Positions 10,901-17,304 of a stretch of 41,325 bases of DNA are shown piece after piece (position 1 is the stretch's first letter; each line of letters starts with the position of its first letter). The notes beneath the pieces are model-generated. The model ran no database searches and was not told the origin of the DNA. It was given only the letters and a program-made list of their open reading frames with translations. The stretch covers positions 1 to 41,325 of the forward strand of contig PMBR01000134.1 of NCBI GenBank assembly GCA_003152995.1, read 5' to 3'. Source of the stretch: Chloroflexota bacterium (GTDB taxonomy: Bacteria > Chloroflexota > Limnocylindria > Limnocylindrales > CSP1-4). A program made the translations under genes and the position numbers.

Positions 10901-12091
10901 GGCCCAATGACTCTGCCGATACCCGAAGAAGTATGTGAATGGAAGCCCCTGGGCGTGGTCGCTATAGCTGCCATTGGAATTCGAATCAGAAGGCACGGCG
11001 ATCGAATAGGCCGAGACTGCCTGCGACTTCAGGTAGTCGAGGGCATTCTGCCGGCCGTTCTGCATGCCGTAGAAGAGGGTGAATGCCGTCTGCCCGCCCG
11101 GGGCGAGTAGTCCGAGATCGAAGTCGAAGAGCGCGCCGTCGTCGAGCGGGCCCCTGCCTGCGTTGTCCTGGAATTCGCCTGAGATGAGACTCACGCCTCC
11201 GCTGGGTTGGACGATGAGTGGGTTCGCCGACGAGAACCCGTCGTTGCTCATGTTCAGAACAGTCGTATCTATCTGAGAAGCGTCGCCGTCGACGGGCCGC
11301 TTCATGGCCGTGACGTACTCGCTAAAGGGAGTGGGCGAGGCGTCCCAGTCCATGACGCGCCTATAGACGGCACGTTCGGTACTCGTTGCTGTGTTCTTGA
11401 CGGTCACGTCAATCTGGAACGTCGTCTGATTGATCGCGTGGAACGCATGCGTCACCGTGAAGAAGGGCGTAGACGTTCCCGAATCCGCAACGTCCACGAC
11501 GGAGGTCGCCGATTGTGGGTGATCGGATCCGTCGTTTTGCCAGCTCTTGACGGTCATGTTGGTTGAAGTGCCACCGTCATCCCAGCTTGCCCATCCACTC
11601 ACCGAAGTCGACGTGTCGGCGATGCCCCAGCCTTCGCACTGACACCCAGGCGCAAGCACATCCAGCGACGACGGGTTGGTGACCTGACTATCGCCGGCAA
11701 GGCCGACCCACGACCCGTTTGATTGGACGTTGATATTGCCTTCGGGATTGACCCCAAGTCGGAAGCGTGAGAAAGGCGTGTACAGGACCACGCCGTCTGG
11801 GCTCGGATCTCTTGTCGGCACATACGCGGCGGCTGCCGAAGCGTCCGTCCCCTTGGCTGCGGTGGCGGCCTTTTCTCTAGCGGTGGGGCCGGTGGTGTTG
11901 GGAGACGCGCCGAGCGTTCCGGTCTTGGTATCGGGCGACGCGCCCGGCGTTCCGGGCTTGGTGTCGGGCGACGCGCTCGGTCTTGCGCTACCAGTGTCGG
12001 GAGACGCTGCCGATGTGGGCAGGGCGACAGATCCGATCAGCAAGATGGCTGTTGTGATCGCGACCAAAGCACGGCGCGTGACGGAACCCAT
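1916..12091 (-). CDS. Giant secreted multidomain protein: signal peptide, HEXXH domain, Ca-binding type-3-like repeats, ~17 Ig-like repeats, C-terminal BNR/sialidase-like propeller
   Basis: ATG at 12091 with GGAGGAGG upstream. Signal peptide MGSVTRRALVAITTAILLIGSVALPTSAA. HEFWHIVQ motif, DSDNDGITNQAEAYLGTNPLDPSD-type motifs, repeated YEFYTIAVDAAGNREAAP units, and repeated WxDxRxGxxDIY motifs at the C terminus. Confidence 0.9.
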   Translation of the reverse strand: MGSVTRRALVAITTAILLIGSVALPTSAASPDTGSARPSASPDTKPGTPGASPDTKTGTLGASPNTTGPTAREKAATAAKGTDASAAAAYVPTRDPSPDGVVLYTPFSRFRLGVNPEGNINVQSNGSWVGLAGDSQVTNPSSLDVLAPGCQCEGWGIADTSTSVSGWASWDDGGTSTNMTVKSWQNDGSDHPQSATSVVDVADSGTSTPFFTVTHAFHAINQTTFQIDVTVKNTATSTERAVYRRVMDWDASPTPFSEYVTAMKRPVDGDASQIDTTVLNMSNDGFSSANPLIVQPSGGVSLISGEFQDNAGRGPLDDGALFDFDLGLLAPGGQTAFTLFYGMQNGRQNALDYLKSQAVSAYSIAVPSDSNSNGSYSDHAQGLPFTYFFGYRQSHWADADTNWVTLPKAAGKHVEVKYHPDGLVSPTLQTLTKHSVIAAEIAREIQVRGDAALQNYTDLLNAAGFTGWAPPDTVTIEIRTDLCYGLSGTVLQVCGNSSGYTPAPGLVLLQQSNYEEWFRDWARTWIPGDAALPVLANIWSTTIDHEFWHIVQDGLWAWPQIGLDYKVSSGTLIESSATAAMDLFTGPGEWDSYRGTDFGTYWQATQDLLNGYSLAHIDTESPLVGGTSYDSGAILQYFAERLAKSTIVSTNKQSLAKLLAAIAAELNSPTPLGRVSAAINPPSGPPKANVEDWLRDFYVTALLDSCWNGSCEYKSQDGLSDLNIRGGSNGDLLTTQSATVTRTIEDTQGEVLLYAVPTGNTWVSVRISSAGHPIAEDAHVALVPIRWDRTGSHVDGFAGTPTNYVITTTDLGGTGITRVVRPTDPSATNNALAVVLVAGDGINTIGRTTYDITVTSGTTAPPPGPKPLVAKKSAKLTSMAQGAPGLSFSVTPRGDAGMPFGITGTVSDDSRAITNSQVVAAITDPSGKVRRFAIPDDGMADDPSQDDGTYGANVWGTGLAGTYQVDLTATGTDNHSQPFTLTSSTSVTLAAGVDSDNDGITNQAEAYLGTNPLDPSDGATDADGDGLTLAQELAAGTNPTSPDTDGGGEADGSEVARGLDPLSPNDDAALGSLGIAPVPADGGIVKVNLATSATSGQIIIHRTDSNGTVVTSSVAVGTTVQQDGPLPAGVYTYDATLVGSNGAVGPVVKVAPITVADDVTPPDFVVTLDGGTVQTQLDHADVWVTSSSEPLAGMRIAESADALAQATWLPYQEHSTFDLSAGLGNHDIYVEVRDAAGNTATQYRSIGRVAFDTTPPVSSVNALPANVGSRTLSVAYTASDNDSVAQVYLWKRFKSPPDTTFGPWTIIGAVASPVQVDLAQGDGTYEFYTTAVDASGNAEAAPAVADASVVFAPPPGTEPITRVNPLPPTWNGDDWFIPMSYTATDNGNGISQVDIWCRYQAFGSAAWSTWQVCYQNAPSASFNMSLSNMDGRYEFYSIGIDNADQHEAAPVVADASTMYDRYAPSTNTFLLPAKVSSTTLRVPFASSDGGGSGITSVELWEGGPLHDYQLVASGTTSPFTISLDQGPGEYAFYTIGTDLAGNREWVPCCEGLWWGTKPDARTILDQTAPVLESQVLPLQNPEVISGSISLQYTAAYPSGTGSVELWQRFEPAGSDSFGAWSKKLTTDTWPIPLNLELEGRYEFYTIAVDSLGASEDPPATADATVLLDHTPPTSTVGALPTTVSTTPYDIQCQASDAGSGAVSVGVWWRWIGHEADPWPDWNSAGNCQPGGALSFDFWKGEGYYQFASSAVDAIGNAEPWPTEPEASTYFGPLPESHVVYAPVGQRPGVLYLSVESNMPYELWERYAPNGSTNFTAWAMVGSAAQGDEVPFTIGPEGKYEFYSIAVSASGARELPPDTADAVVIGDSTRPTSSAGPIAARTSSSTITIPFTTSDGLGSGVEAIDVWSRYRANQDAAWSSWQIPAMVFAPATSADVTLTQGEGFYEFATTVSDYAGNYQAGSPQTSAATHYTTGNDPSSSVVGAPAATNQASATVPYTAEFASGSGSVELWERLAPNGPWTKVATATAPGTLTAPLAQGEGTYQLYTIAVDTVAGTREAAPDLPDASIIRDTTAPASATSPATIATSEKNSFSLYADSSDSSSGVANVELWWRYAPPASSTFTVWKLADTQPYGNFTLAFDSGDGTYQFYSIAIDAAGNREAPPATADTVLTLDTVAPTSTAGPLAAAVKSRSISIPYTASDNANGTGLQGVYLYRRFQAAGSTTWSDWTSVTSATTSPIAMTLPSNDGRYEFYTAAYDQAGNWETAPAVADCWTVLDRTAPVTATGAMPARVNVKAQNVPFTASDANGSGVASLQLQDRFKAAGGTSFGSWTTVATVTNPAASGTIPITLGSDGSYEFRTLGTDVAGNAEAAPASADASTILDSTPPVSSAGALPATTTASSISVAYTATDTNGSGVTSVELWQRFQPAGGSMGAWALLATGTASPFTVATTADGRYEFYTVGIDLVGNREAAPASADAFTVRDTTVPLTVAGPLARAVHSTALSVPYTVTGGAVSSVELWQRCQPAGSTTWSAWAKVATVTSSASSGTFSVTLSSGPGRCEFYSIGVSPSGGREAAPASADAFTVLDTTAPTSAAGSLTTPRTGTSVSVTYTASDNTNGSGLSSVELWQRFEAAGSTTFSAWAKVATATASPIAVTLGSGDGRYEFYTIAVDAAGNREAAPSVADAFTVLDTTAPVSAASTLAGGTKTTALSVPYTATDTGGTGVASVELWQRFEAAGGTTFTTWAKLTTATTSPISVTLSSGAGRYEFYTIGIDAAGNREAAPASADTFTVLDTTAPTSAAGALPAVVNATALSVPYTAADNTGGSGLSKVDLYQRYEVAGSTTWSAWTKVATATSSATSGTFAVTLSSGAGTYQFYTIATDAATNAEAAPSAADASTVLDSTAPTSTITAPPSTSSAASISIAYTASDNTNGSGLASVEFWYRYKTGDGATPGAWTSGGTSATASGSFTLTFGSGAGIYDVLTVAVDKAGNREGAAANPPASTVTPKSSVRSISWAAGAKVNTDTGTALQDNASFVVGSDGTVYAVWEDSRNGNTDIYFSSRNPTTGVWAAETRLNSDTGTTGQRTPSIAIDGSGNLYVVWADDRNGSTNTDIYFAKRTGTTWSANIKVNSDTATAIQSSPRISVSSAGIAVAVWYDARSSQVNIYSARLPSGSTTWSTNYNITTSNTSAVKAAPDVAVASDGTAWAAWQDNRTGGGDIYTASLGPTATAWSTNTKVSDDSGASSLDKSPRIGLTSANSPVVAYLDGRSTNAAVRVVNRNGTTWNASVQVSDSSAKPATGLALAVKADGGVIVGWDDTRSTSAIWGAQCEAGSGTSSVTRCGPAEKWSDQTGASYRPTLFASTTRVYLGWRDDTAGGGDIRIRLRTPS
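3067..8335 (-). repeat. ~17 tandem in-frame repeats of ~310 bp (~103 aa) encoding Ig-like domains
   Basis: Consensus DTTAPTSAAGxLxxxxxxxxxSVPYTASDNxxGSGLxSVELWQRFxxAGSTTWSAWxKVATxTSSPIxVTLSSGxGRYEFYTIAVDAAGNREAAPxxADAFTVLD recurs in register. Confidence 0.9.
11898..12010 (-). repeat. Short tandem repeat encoding Ser/Pro/Asp/Thr-rich linker (ASPDTKxGxxG)
   Basis: ASPDTGSARPSASPDTKPGTPGASPDTKTGTLGASPNTTGP directly after the signal peptide. Confidence 0.8.
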
Positions 12092-12224
12092 TCCAATCCT
12101 CCTCCTACCGGGTCGGGCCCGGCAGCACAGCCAGACAACCAGCCCACTCTTCCTTGCCCACCGCCGGGGCATGCAACCCATAGCGGCAATGTGTACGGTC
12201 TCCTCAGGGGACCGTCGCCAGGTG

Positions 12225-12770
12225 CTAGGGGTGCAGCTTCCCCCACTCGATCTCGCCGCGGTCGGTTGCGCAGAAGCTCATCGGCGGCATGTTGCCCTCT
12301 GGGGCCGTCCACGCCAGGCGTCCGTCGACCATCAGGGGGGCCGGGCTGGCGCTGTAGCCGGTGGCCTTAGGCAGCTCGATGCCTGTCATGAACAGGATCG
12401 AGTCGCCCATGTCCCACGCGATCGGATTGTTGCTCGGGGCGTCATACGCCTCCCAGCAGCCATTTCCCAAGGGCGCCAGCGCCGCGGCAAAACCACCGTC
12501 GGTGGTCCCGGCCACCAGCAGCCAGCCCTGGTTGTCGTAGGTCCGGCCGAAGTCCTTGGACCCGCTGGCGTGCGGCAGATCGATCGTACGACCGTCCACG
12601 AGATGCGAATGAAACCCGGTCGCATCGAAATCCGTCCGGGCGACGACGCCCACGATCGTTGGCCGAAGGGGCTGTGGAGGGTCGGGATAGTTCCTGGCAG
12701 AACTGAAGCAGCCCTGAACACAGAGTGCAGCTACCGACAAGGAGACAAGAAGTCTCAGCCCTGGTCTCAT
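12225..12770 (-). CDS. Lipoprotein of unknown family, copy A
   Basis: MRPGLRLLVSLSVAALCVQGC has a lipobox-like end. Conserved core LGNGCWEAY..WDMGDSILFMTGIEL..MSFCATDRGEIEWGK is shared with copy B. An upstream GTG in frame is also possible. Confidence 0.8.
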   Translation of the reverse strand: MRPGLRLLVSLSVAALCVQGCFSSARNYPDPPQPLRPTIVGVVARTDFDATGFHSHLVDGRTIDLPHASGSKDFGRTYDNQGWLLVAGTTDGGFAAALAPLGNGCWEAYDAPSNNPIAWDMGDSILFMTGIELPKATGYSASPAPLMVDGRLAWTAPEGNMPPMSFCATDRGEIEWGKLHP

Positions 12771-12965
12771 AGGCGCCACACCGGTAACAACCCTCGTCCC
12801 TCCTCGCCCGCTGCGAACTCTGTGCTCGACGGAGTCTGCTTGCCCGGAGAACACAATCAAATACGCACAGTGACCAATCCATGCGGTGGCCGGCGACCCG
12901 TCCCGAGGCGCCCAACCTATGCTCGCCACAATCCGGGCGCTCCGGCGGGGAGACACGAAGCGCCA

Positions 12966-13040
12966 ATGACCGAGCCGTCGGGGCGGCGGATCGTCTCCGG
13001 CGTCGAGCACAGGCGCGCCAGGTTCCGTGGTTCGAGGTGA
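12966..13040 (+). pseudogene. Truncated remnant resembling the 5' end of the response-regulator gene at 13895
   Basis: CCTATGCTCGCCACAATCCGGGCGCTCCGGCGGGGAGACACGAAGCGCCAATGACCGAGCC.. aligns with CCTATACTCGCCACAAATCAGGCGCACTGGCGGGGAGGCACGAAGCTCGAATGATCGAGCC.. at the intact gene. Translation MTEPSGRRIVSG.. versus MIEPRAQRILLV.., then a stop at 13040. Confidence 0.6.
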
Positions 13041-13146
13041 GGGATGCTTCGGTCCGGGGCGCTGCTGCCGACTCGGATCTCACCTGCGGAGGTGCTGCTT
13101 CACGGGCGATATTCCGGTTCGTTATCCAGACGAACAGTCCCGGGGG

Positions 13147-13695
13147 TTACTGCAGCGGCTTGCCCCATTCGATCTCGCCCCGGTCGTTCGCACAGAAACT
13201 CATCGGGGGGGCGCCGTCGCCCTCCGGGACCGTCCATGCCTGGCGTCCGTCCACCAGGTGTGGGGCTGGGCTGACTTGATAGTCGGCGGCTTTGGAGAGT
13301 TCGATGCCGGTCATGAACAGGATCGAGTCGCCCATGTCCCAGACGATCGGATTACTGCTCGGGCCGACATACGCCTCCCAGCAGCCATTCCCGAGGGAGG
13401 AGAGTGGCGTTTCAAAACCACCACCGGCGGTCCCTGCTAGCAGGAGTGTGCCCTTGTCCTCGAGGCCTCCACCGATGAGCTTGAAGGTACCGTTCTGCGG
13501 AAGATCGATCACTCGACCGTCGACAAGGTGCGCGTGATATCCGGACGCATCTTGCGTTGTCTCAGCGATGACACCGACGGTCGTTGGTTGGAGTGGCAGT
13601 GGTGGGTTGGGGTAATGCCTGGCAAACAGCGCGCAGCCCTGCACGGCCAGCGCCAATGTCAACATAGCGGCCGTGAGTCTCAGGATCGGTCTCAT
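13147..13695 (-). CDS. Lipoprotein of unknown family, copy B (paralogue of 12225-12770)
   Basis: MRPILRLTAAMLTLALAVQGC lipobox-like end, with the same conserved core as copy A. Confidence 0.8.
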   Translation of the reverse strand: MRPILRLTAAMLTLALAVQGCALFARHYPNPPLPLQPTTVGVIAETTQDASGYHAHLVDGRVIDLPQNGTFKLIGGGLEDKGTLLLAGTAGGGFETPLSSLGNGCWEAYVGPSSNPIVWDMGDSILFMTGIELSKAADYQVSPAPHLVDGRQAWTVPEGDGAPPMSFCANDRGEIEWGKPLQ

Positions 13696-13894
13696 GGGCG
13701 CCACCACGGCCAAAGCAATCCCTCTTCTCCTCTCACGTGCTCCGCGCATGCCGGAGTTTGCTTGTCGAACGCATGCCGTCAAATACGCAAGTTGACCTGC
13801 AGCGCGGCGACTCGGGGACACCGACCCGCCACTCCACTCCCCCACCTATACTCGCCACAAATCAGGCGCACTGGCGGGGAGGCACGAAGCTCGA

Positions 13895-14602
13895 ATGATC
13901 GAGCCACGGGCACAACGGATCCTGCTCGTCGACGACGACCCACATCTTCGCGTCGTGCTGGCCGAGCAGCTCCGCGACGACGGCTTCGAGGTTGCCACGG
14001 CGCGCGACGGGCAAGAGGCGCTACGCCGCCTGGATGCCGGCTGGCCGGATCTGATCCTGCTGGACCTGATGATGCCGCGCATCGACGGCCTCGCTTTGGC
14101 GCGCCAGATCAAGGCCGAGGCTGACCTGCCGATCATCGTCCTATCGGCCATCGACACGGCCGACAGCAAAGCCCATCTGCTCAACGAGGTCGCGGAGGAC
14201 TACGTCGCCAAGCCGTACCACTACCCCGAGTTGCGGGCCCGGATCCAGCGCGTTCTGCGACGGTTGGGCGACCGCATCCCACGCCAGTCGCTGGTGCTCG
14301 GGCCAAACCTCACGCTCGACCTTCACCGCCGTGCGGCGACGGTGGCCGGAACCGAAGTCCAGCTCACGCCGACCGAATCGCGGCTGCTCCACGCCCTGGC
14401 AGCCAATCTCGGCGAGATCGTCACGACGGACACGCTGCTTGCCCGCGGCTGGGCCGAAACCGAGGAGGCCGACGCGTCGTACGTCTGGGTTTCGATGCGC
14501 CGGCTGCGACAGAAGGTCGAGGTCGATCCGGGCAAGCCGGTCCATCTGCTGACCGTTCGAGGCGTCGGATACCGCCTGGTCGCGAGCCGTGACGACGCCT
14601 GA
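13895..14602 (+). CDS. OmpR/PhoB-family response regulator
   Basis: Receiver domain (RILLVDDDPHLR, LILLDLMMPRIDG, AKPYHYPEL) plus winged-helix C terminus (LTPTESRLLHALAANLGEIVTTDTLLARGW..VSMRRLRQKVEVDP..VRGVGYRL). Confidence 0.95.
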   Translation: MIEPRAQRILLVDDDPHLRVVLAEQLRDDGFEVATARDGQEALRRLDAGWPDLILLDLMMPRIDGLALARQIKAEADLPIIVLSAIDTADSKAHLLNEVAEDYVAKPYHYPELRARIQRVLRRLGDRIPRQSLVLGPNLTLDLHRRAATVAGTEVQLTPTESRLLHALAANLGEIVTTDTLLARGWAETEEADASYVWVSMRRLRQKVEVDPGKPVHLLTVRGVGYRLVASRDDA

Positions 14603-16139
14603 ACAGCCGGCGGCCGAAGCCGACCGAACTGTCGAAGCCGACCGAACGGCCGAAGCCGACCGAACGGCCGAAGCCGACCGAACGGCCGAAGCCGCGGCCG
14701 AAGGCCCGGCGCAAGAGCCGGCCCGAGGTCGCGGCTTCGAACTGCCATTTCGCGTCCTGCTCACGATCGGCATCATGGTCGCGGCGGTCTTGCCGCTCGG
14801 GGTCTTCGGCAGCCTCGAAATCGCGGCAGGTTGGGAGAGCGACGAGCGGGCCGTTGTCAGCCTCTTTGCCCTGGCGATCGCCGGGGCCGGCTTCTTCGGG
14901 CTGCTGGCCGCATATGTCGTCGTGGCCAGCCTGACCGTGCCGCTCCGCCGCATCACAACTGCCGTGGAGCGCGTCGCCGCCGGCGAGTCCAGCCCGCCGA
15001 TCCACCTCACCGGCGACGACGAGCTGGCGCGCCTGGCGGAGAGTCACAACCGCATCGCCGCGGACCGGCAGCGCCGCAACGCCGAGCTTGCCGCACTCCT
15101 GGCCGCGATCGCGGCCTACGCCCCGAGCCAGGGAGTGGAGCCGCTCGTAGCCCAGGTCGACCGCGACGCCCGCCAGATCTACGGCCTGATCGACTGCCAG
15201 GTGCGACTCGGCAGCGCCGACGCAATCGCCCTCGAGGAGAAGGTCCCCGGCGACCCATGCCCGGTTCGCGCCGACATCCGTGCCGGGGCCGAAACCCTGG
15301 GCGTGCTCACCGGCCACGTGCCGGCGACCCGCAACTGGGAGCGCGCCGACCAGGACCTCCTCGAACTCTTCGCCAGCGAAGTCGGAGTGGCCCTCCGCAA
15401 CGCCGAGTTGTTCGGCCGCATCGAGAGCCAGAACGCTCAGCTGCGCGAACTCGACGCCGCCAAGGACGAGTTCCTGCGCGGCGTCAGCCACAACCTGCAG
15501 ACGCCGCTGACCAGCATCCGCGCCTACGTGGAGCAACTCCGATCCTCCACCACGGACGCGGAGACCGACCGCCGCCTGGCGATCGTGGCGGAGCAGTCGA
15601 GCCGTCTCACGCGGCTCGTCCGCCAGCTGCTGACCGTCACGCGCCTCGAGGCCGGAGTGCTGCGCGCCGAACCCGAGGTGATCGCCCTGGCGCCCCGCAT
15701 CCGGCGCGCCTGGGAAGCGCTCAACGCGACCGGTGCCACCTTTGAGTTGACCGACGATGCCCGCGGCTGGTTGGCAGTGGCTGACCCGGATCAGCTCGAC
15801 CAGGTGCTGTGGGCGCTCCTGGACAACGCCGTGAAATACGGCGGAAGCGAGGGCAAAGTCGAGGTGGCCGTTCGCGTCGACGACACGCTCGATCGGATCG
15901 AGGTCACGATCGCCGACGACGGCCCCGGGATCTGCGAAGTCGACCGAGCGCGGCTCTTCGCCCGCTTCACGCGGGGCGCGGGCCAGCCCAGCGGGGAGGG
16001 CACCGGACTCGGACTGTACGTCTCGCGCCAGCTCCTGCGGGCGATGGGCGGCGAACTCCGGTTGGAGCCGGCCCAGGCCGACCGCGGCGCTGCCTTTACT
16101 CTTTCGCTGCCGGGGGAACCGCCCGCCGACGAGGGCTGA
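14589..16139 (+). CDS. Membrane sensor histidine kinase (HAMP, GAF-like, HisKA, HATPase)
   Basis: GTG start overlaps the RR stop by 14 bp. Two TM segments, H-box VSHNLQTPLTSIR, N/G boxes (LLDNAVKYGG, ADDGPGI, GEGTGLGLYVSRQLL). Confidence 0.93.
   Translation: MTTPEQPAAEADRTVEADRTAEADRTAEADRTAEAAAEGPAQEPARGRGFELPFRVLLTIGIMVAAVLPLGVFGSLEIAAGWESDERAVVSLFALAIAGAGFFGLLAAYVVVASLTVPLRRITTAVERVAAGESSPPIHLTGDDELARLAESHNRIAADRQRRNAELAALLAAIAAYAPSQGVEPLVAQVDRDARQIYGLIDCQVRLGSADAIALEEKVPGDPCPVRADIRAGAETLGVLTGHVPATRNWERADQDLLELFASEVGVALRNAELFGRIESQNAQLRELDAAKDEFLRGVSHNLQTPLTSIRAYVEQLRSSTTDAETDRRLAIVAEQSSRLTRLVRQLLTVTRLEAGVLRAEPEVIALAPRIRRAWEALNATGATFELTDDARGWLAVADPDQLDQVLWALLDNAVKYGGSEGKVEVAVRVDDTLDRIEVTIADDGPGICEVDRARLFARFTRGAGQPSGEGTGLGLYVSRQLLRAMGGELRLEPAQADRGAAFTLSLPGEPPADEG
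14616..14687 (+). repeat. 4 x 18-bp tandem repeat (GAAGCCGACCGAACGGCC) inside the kinase N terminus
   Basis: Direct reading; encodes EADRTV-EADRTA-EADRTA-EADRTA. Confidence 0.95.
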
Positions 16140-16432
16140 GCCGCCCAGTCGATCGGAGCCGGCGATTGGGTTGTGCCAGCTCTCCACGGGTCCCACGCGC
16201 GGTCCGCCGTCCAACGTAGCGCAGGATACGGTCGCTGGATTGCCACGAGCGGGGAATTTCGGATTCGGCTCGGCCTGCCCAGAATTGATCGCCCGGGGAG
16301 ACCGTGCCGGCGCGGGTCGGTTCAACGGGCGCTTCGGCGGCGGCCGTCTCGGACTCAGATCTGCCGCCGGACCGCCGATAACTAGGACGGATGCTTCGGT
16401 CGCATCTCCTTGGCGCTACTCAGGAAAGGGCG

Positions 16433-17263
16433 ATGAGCGGTAGACCGGGTTTCTTCGGAGGCATCAGGCCGAGCGACGCGCCGGAGCGCGGCGCCGACTT
16501 CGGCTTCGGCTCCGAGGGCCGCGACGGCACGCCGGTCATTCGTCTGGGCGACCCACGACCGAGTCGAAACGACGGCGGGTTCGGCGGCACGCCCGGCTTC
16601 GATCCCATCTGGGGAACGCTCGGCCCGCCGGTGGCGCAGGCGAGCGATCCGTGGAGGGCGCCGTCCGAGGATGTCGAAGACGGGCCCATCGTCGACGTCG
16701 AGATCTTCGGCGACGGCTTCCAGATCCAGGGCCAGATCTGCACCGGGCAATTCCCTCGCCTGAGCGACTGGCTGAACATGCAGCAGGGGTTCATCCAGGT
16801 CCAGGAAGGGTCGCTCGCCCACCTCGGCCATGGCAACCTGCCCGATCCGGACCATCAGAAGGGCACGCTCTGGGTGCGCCTGAGCCAGATCGTCATGGTC
16901 GTGGAGCACACGGTGATGGCCGCGCCTCGCCCGGGCGCTCCGGTCGTCCAGAAAGAGCGCCGCAAAGCCACGATCGTGACGCCGGGTTACAGCATGCGCG
17001 GCAATCTCCACGTCCACTCGTATGGCTCGATGAAGCAGTTCCTCGAGTCGCCGGACCCGCACTTCATACCGGTCACGGAACTGACGATGCGCTGGATAAA
17101 CGACCCGGCCCTGGTCAGCCGTTTCCCGTTCGCCCTCGTCAACCGCGAGCAGCTGATCTCCCTGCTGGACGAGCCCGCCACTCCCGCGGGCGAGGGGTCT
17201 CAGGCCGGCGCGGACCCCGAGTCTTCGGACGTATCAGATCACCGCAGGTGGGGCGCCGCCTGA
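16433..17263 (+). CDS. Conserved-looking protein of unknown function
   Basis: ATG at 16433 preceded by AGGAAAGGG. Ordered central region (IVDVEIFGDGFQIQGQICTGQFPRLSDWLN..GTLWVRLSQIVMVVEHT) and disordered ends; no family recognised. Confidence 0.7.
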   Translation: MSGRPGFFGGIRPSDAPERGADFGFGSEGRDGTPVIRLGDPRPSRNDGGFGGTPGFDPIWGTLGPPVAQASDPWRAPSEDVEDGPIVDVEIFGDGFQIQGQICTGQFPRLSDWLNMQQGFIQVQEGSLAHLGHGNLPDPDHQKGTLWVRLSQIVMVVEHTVMAAPRPGAPVVQKERRKATIVTPGYSMRGNLHVHSYGSMKQFLESPDPHFIPVTELTMRWINDPALVSRFPFALVNREQLISLLDEPATPAGEGSQAGADPESSDVSDHRRWGAA

Positions 17264-17304
17264 CCCGAGGCTGTGCCAGCGGCGAATGGGGCGCCTGCAG
17301 CCCC

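Noticed and set aside
11730-13040. 436-aa plus-strand ORF read as a gene
   Set aside because: Antisense to the giant protein and lipoprotein A. Only its last 25 codons are kept, as the response-regulator stub.
14421-16325. 634-aa minus-strand ORF
   Set aside because: Antisense to the clearly identified histidine kinase; Arg/Ala/Gly-biased shadow ORF typical of high-GC DNA.
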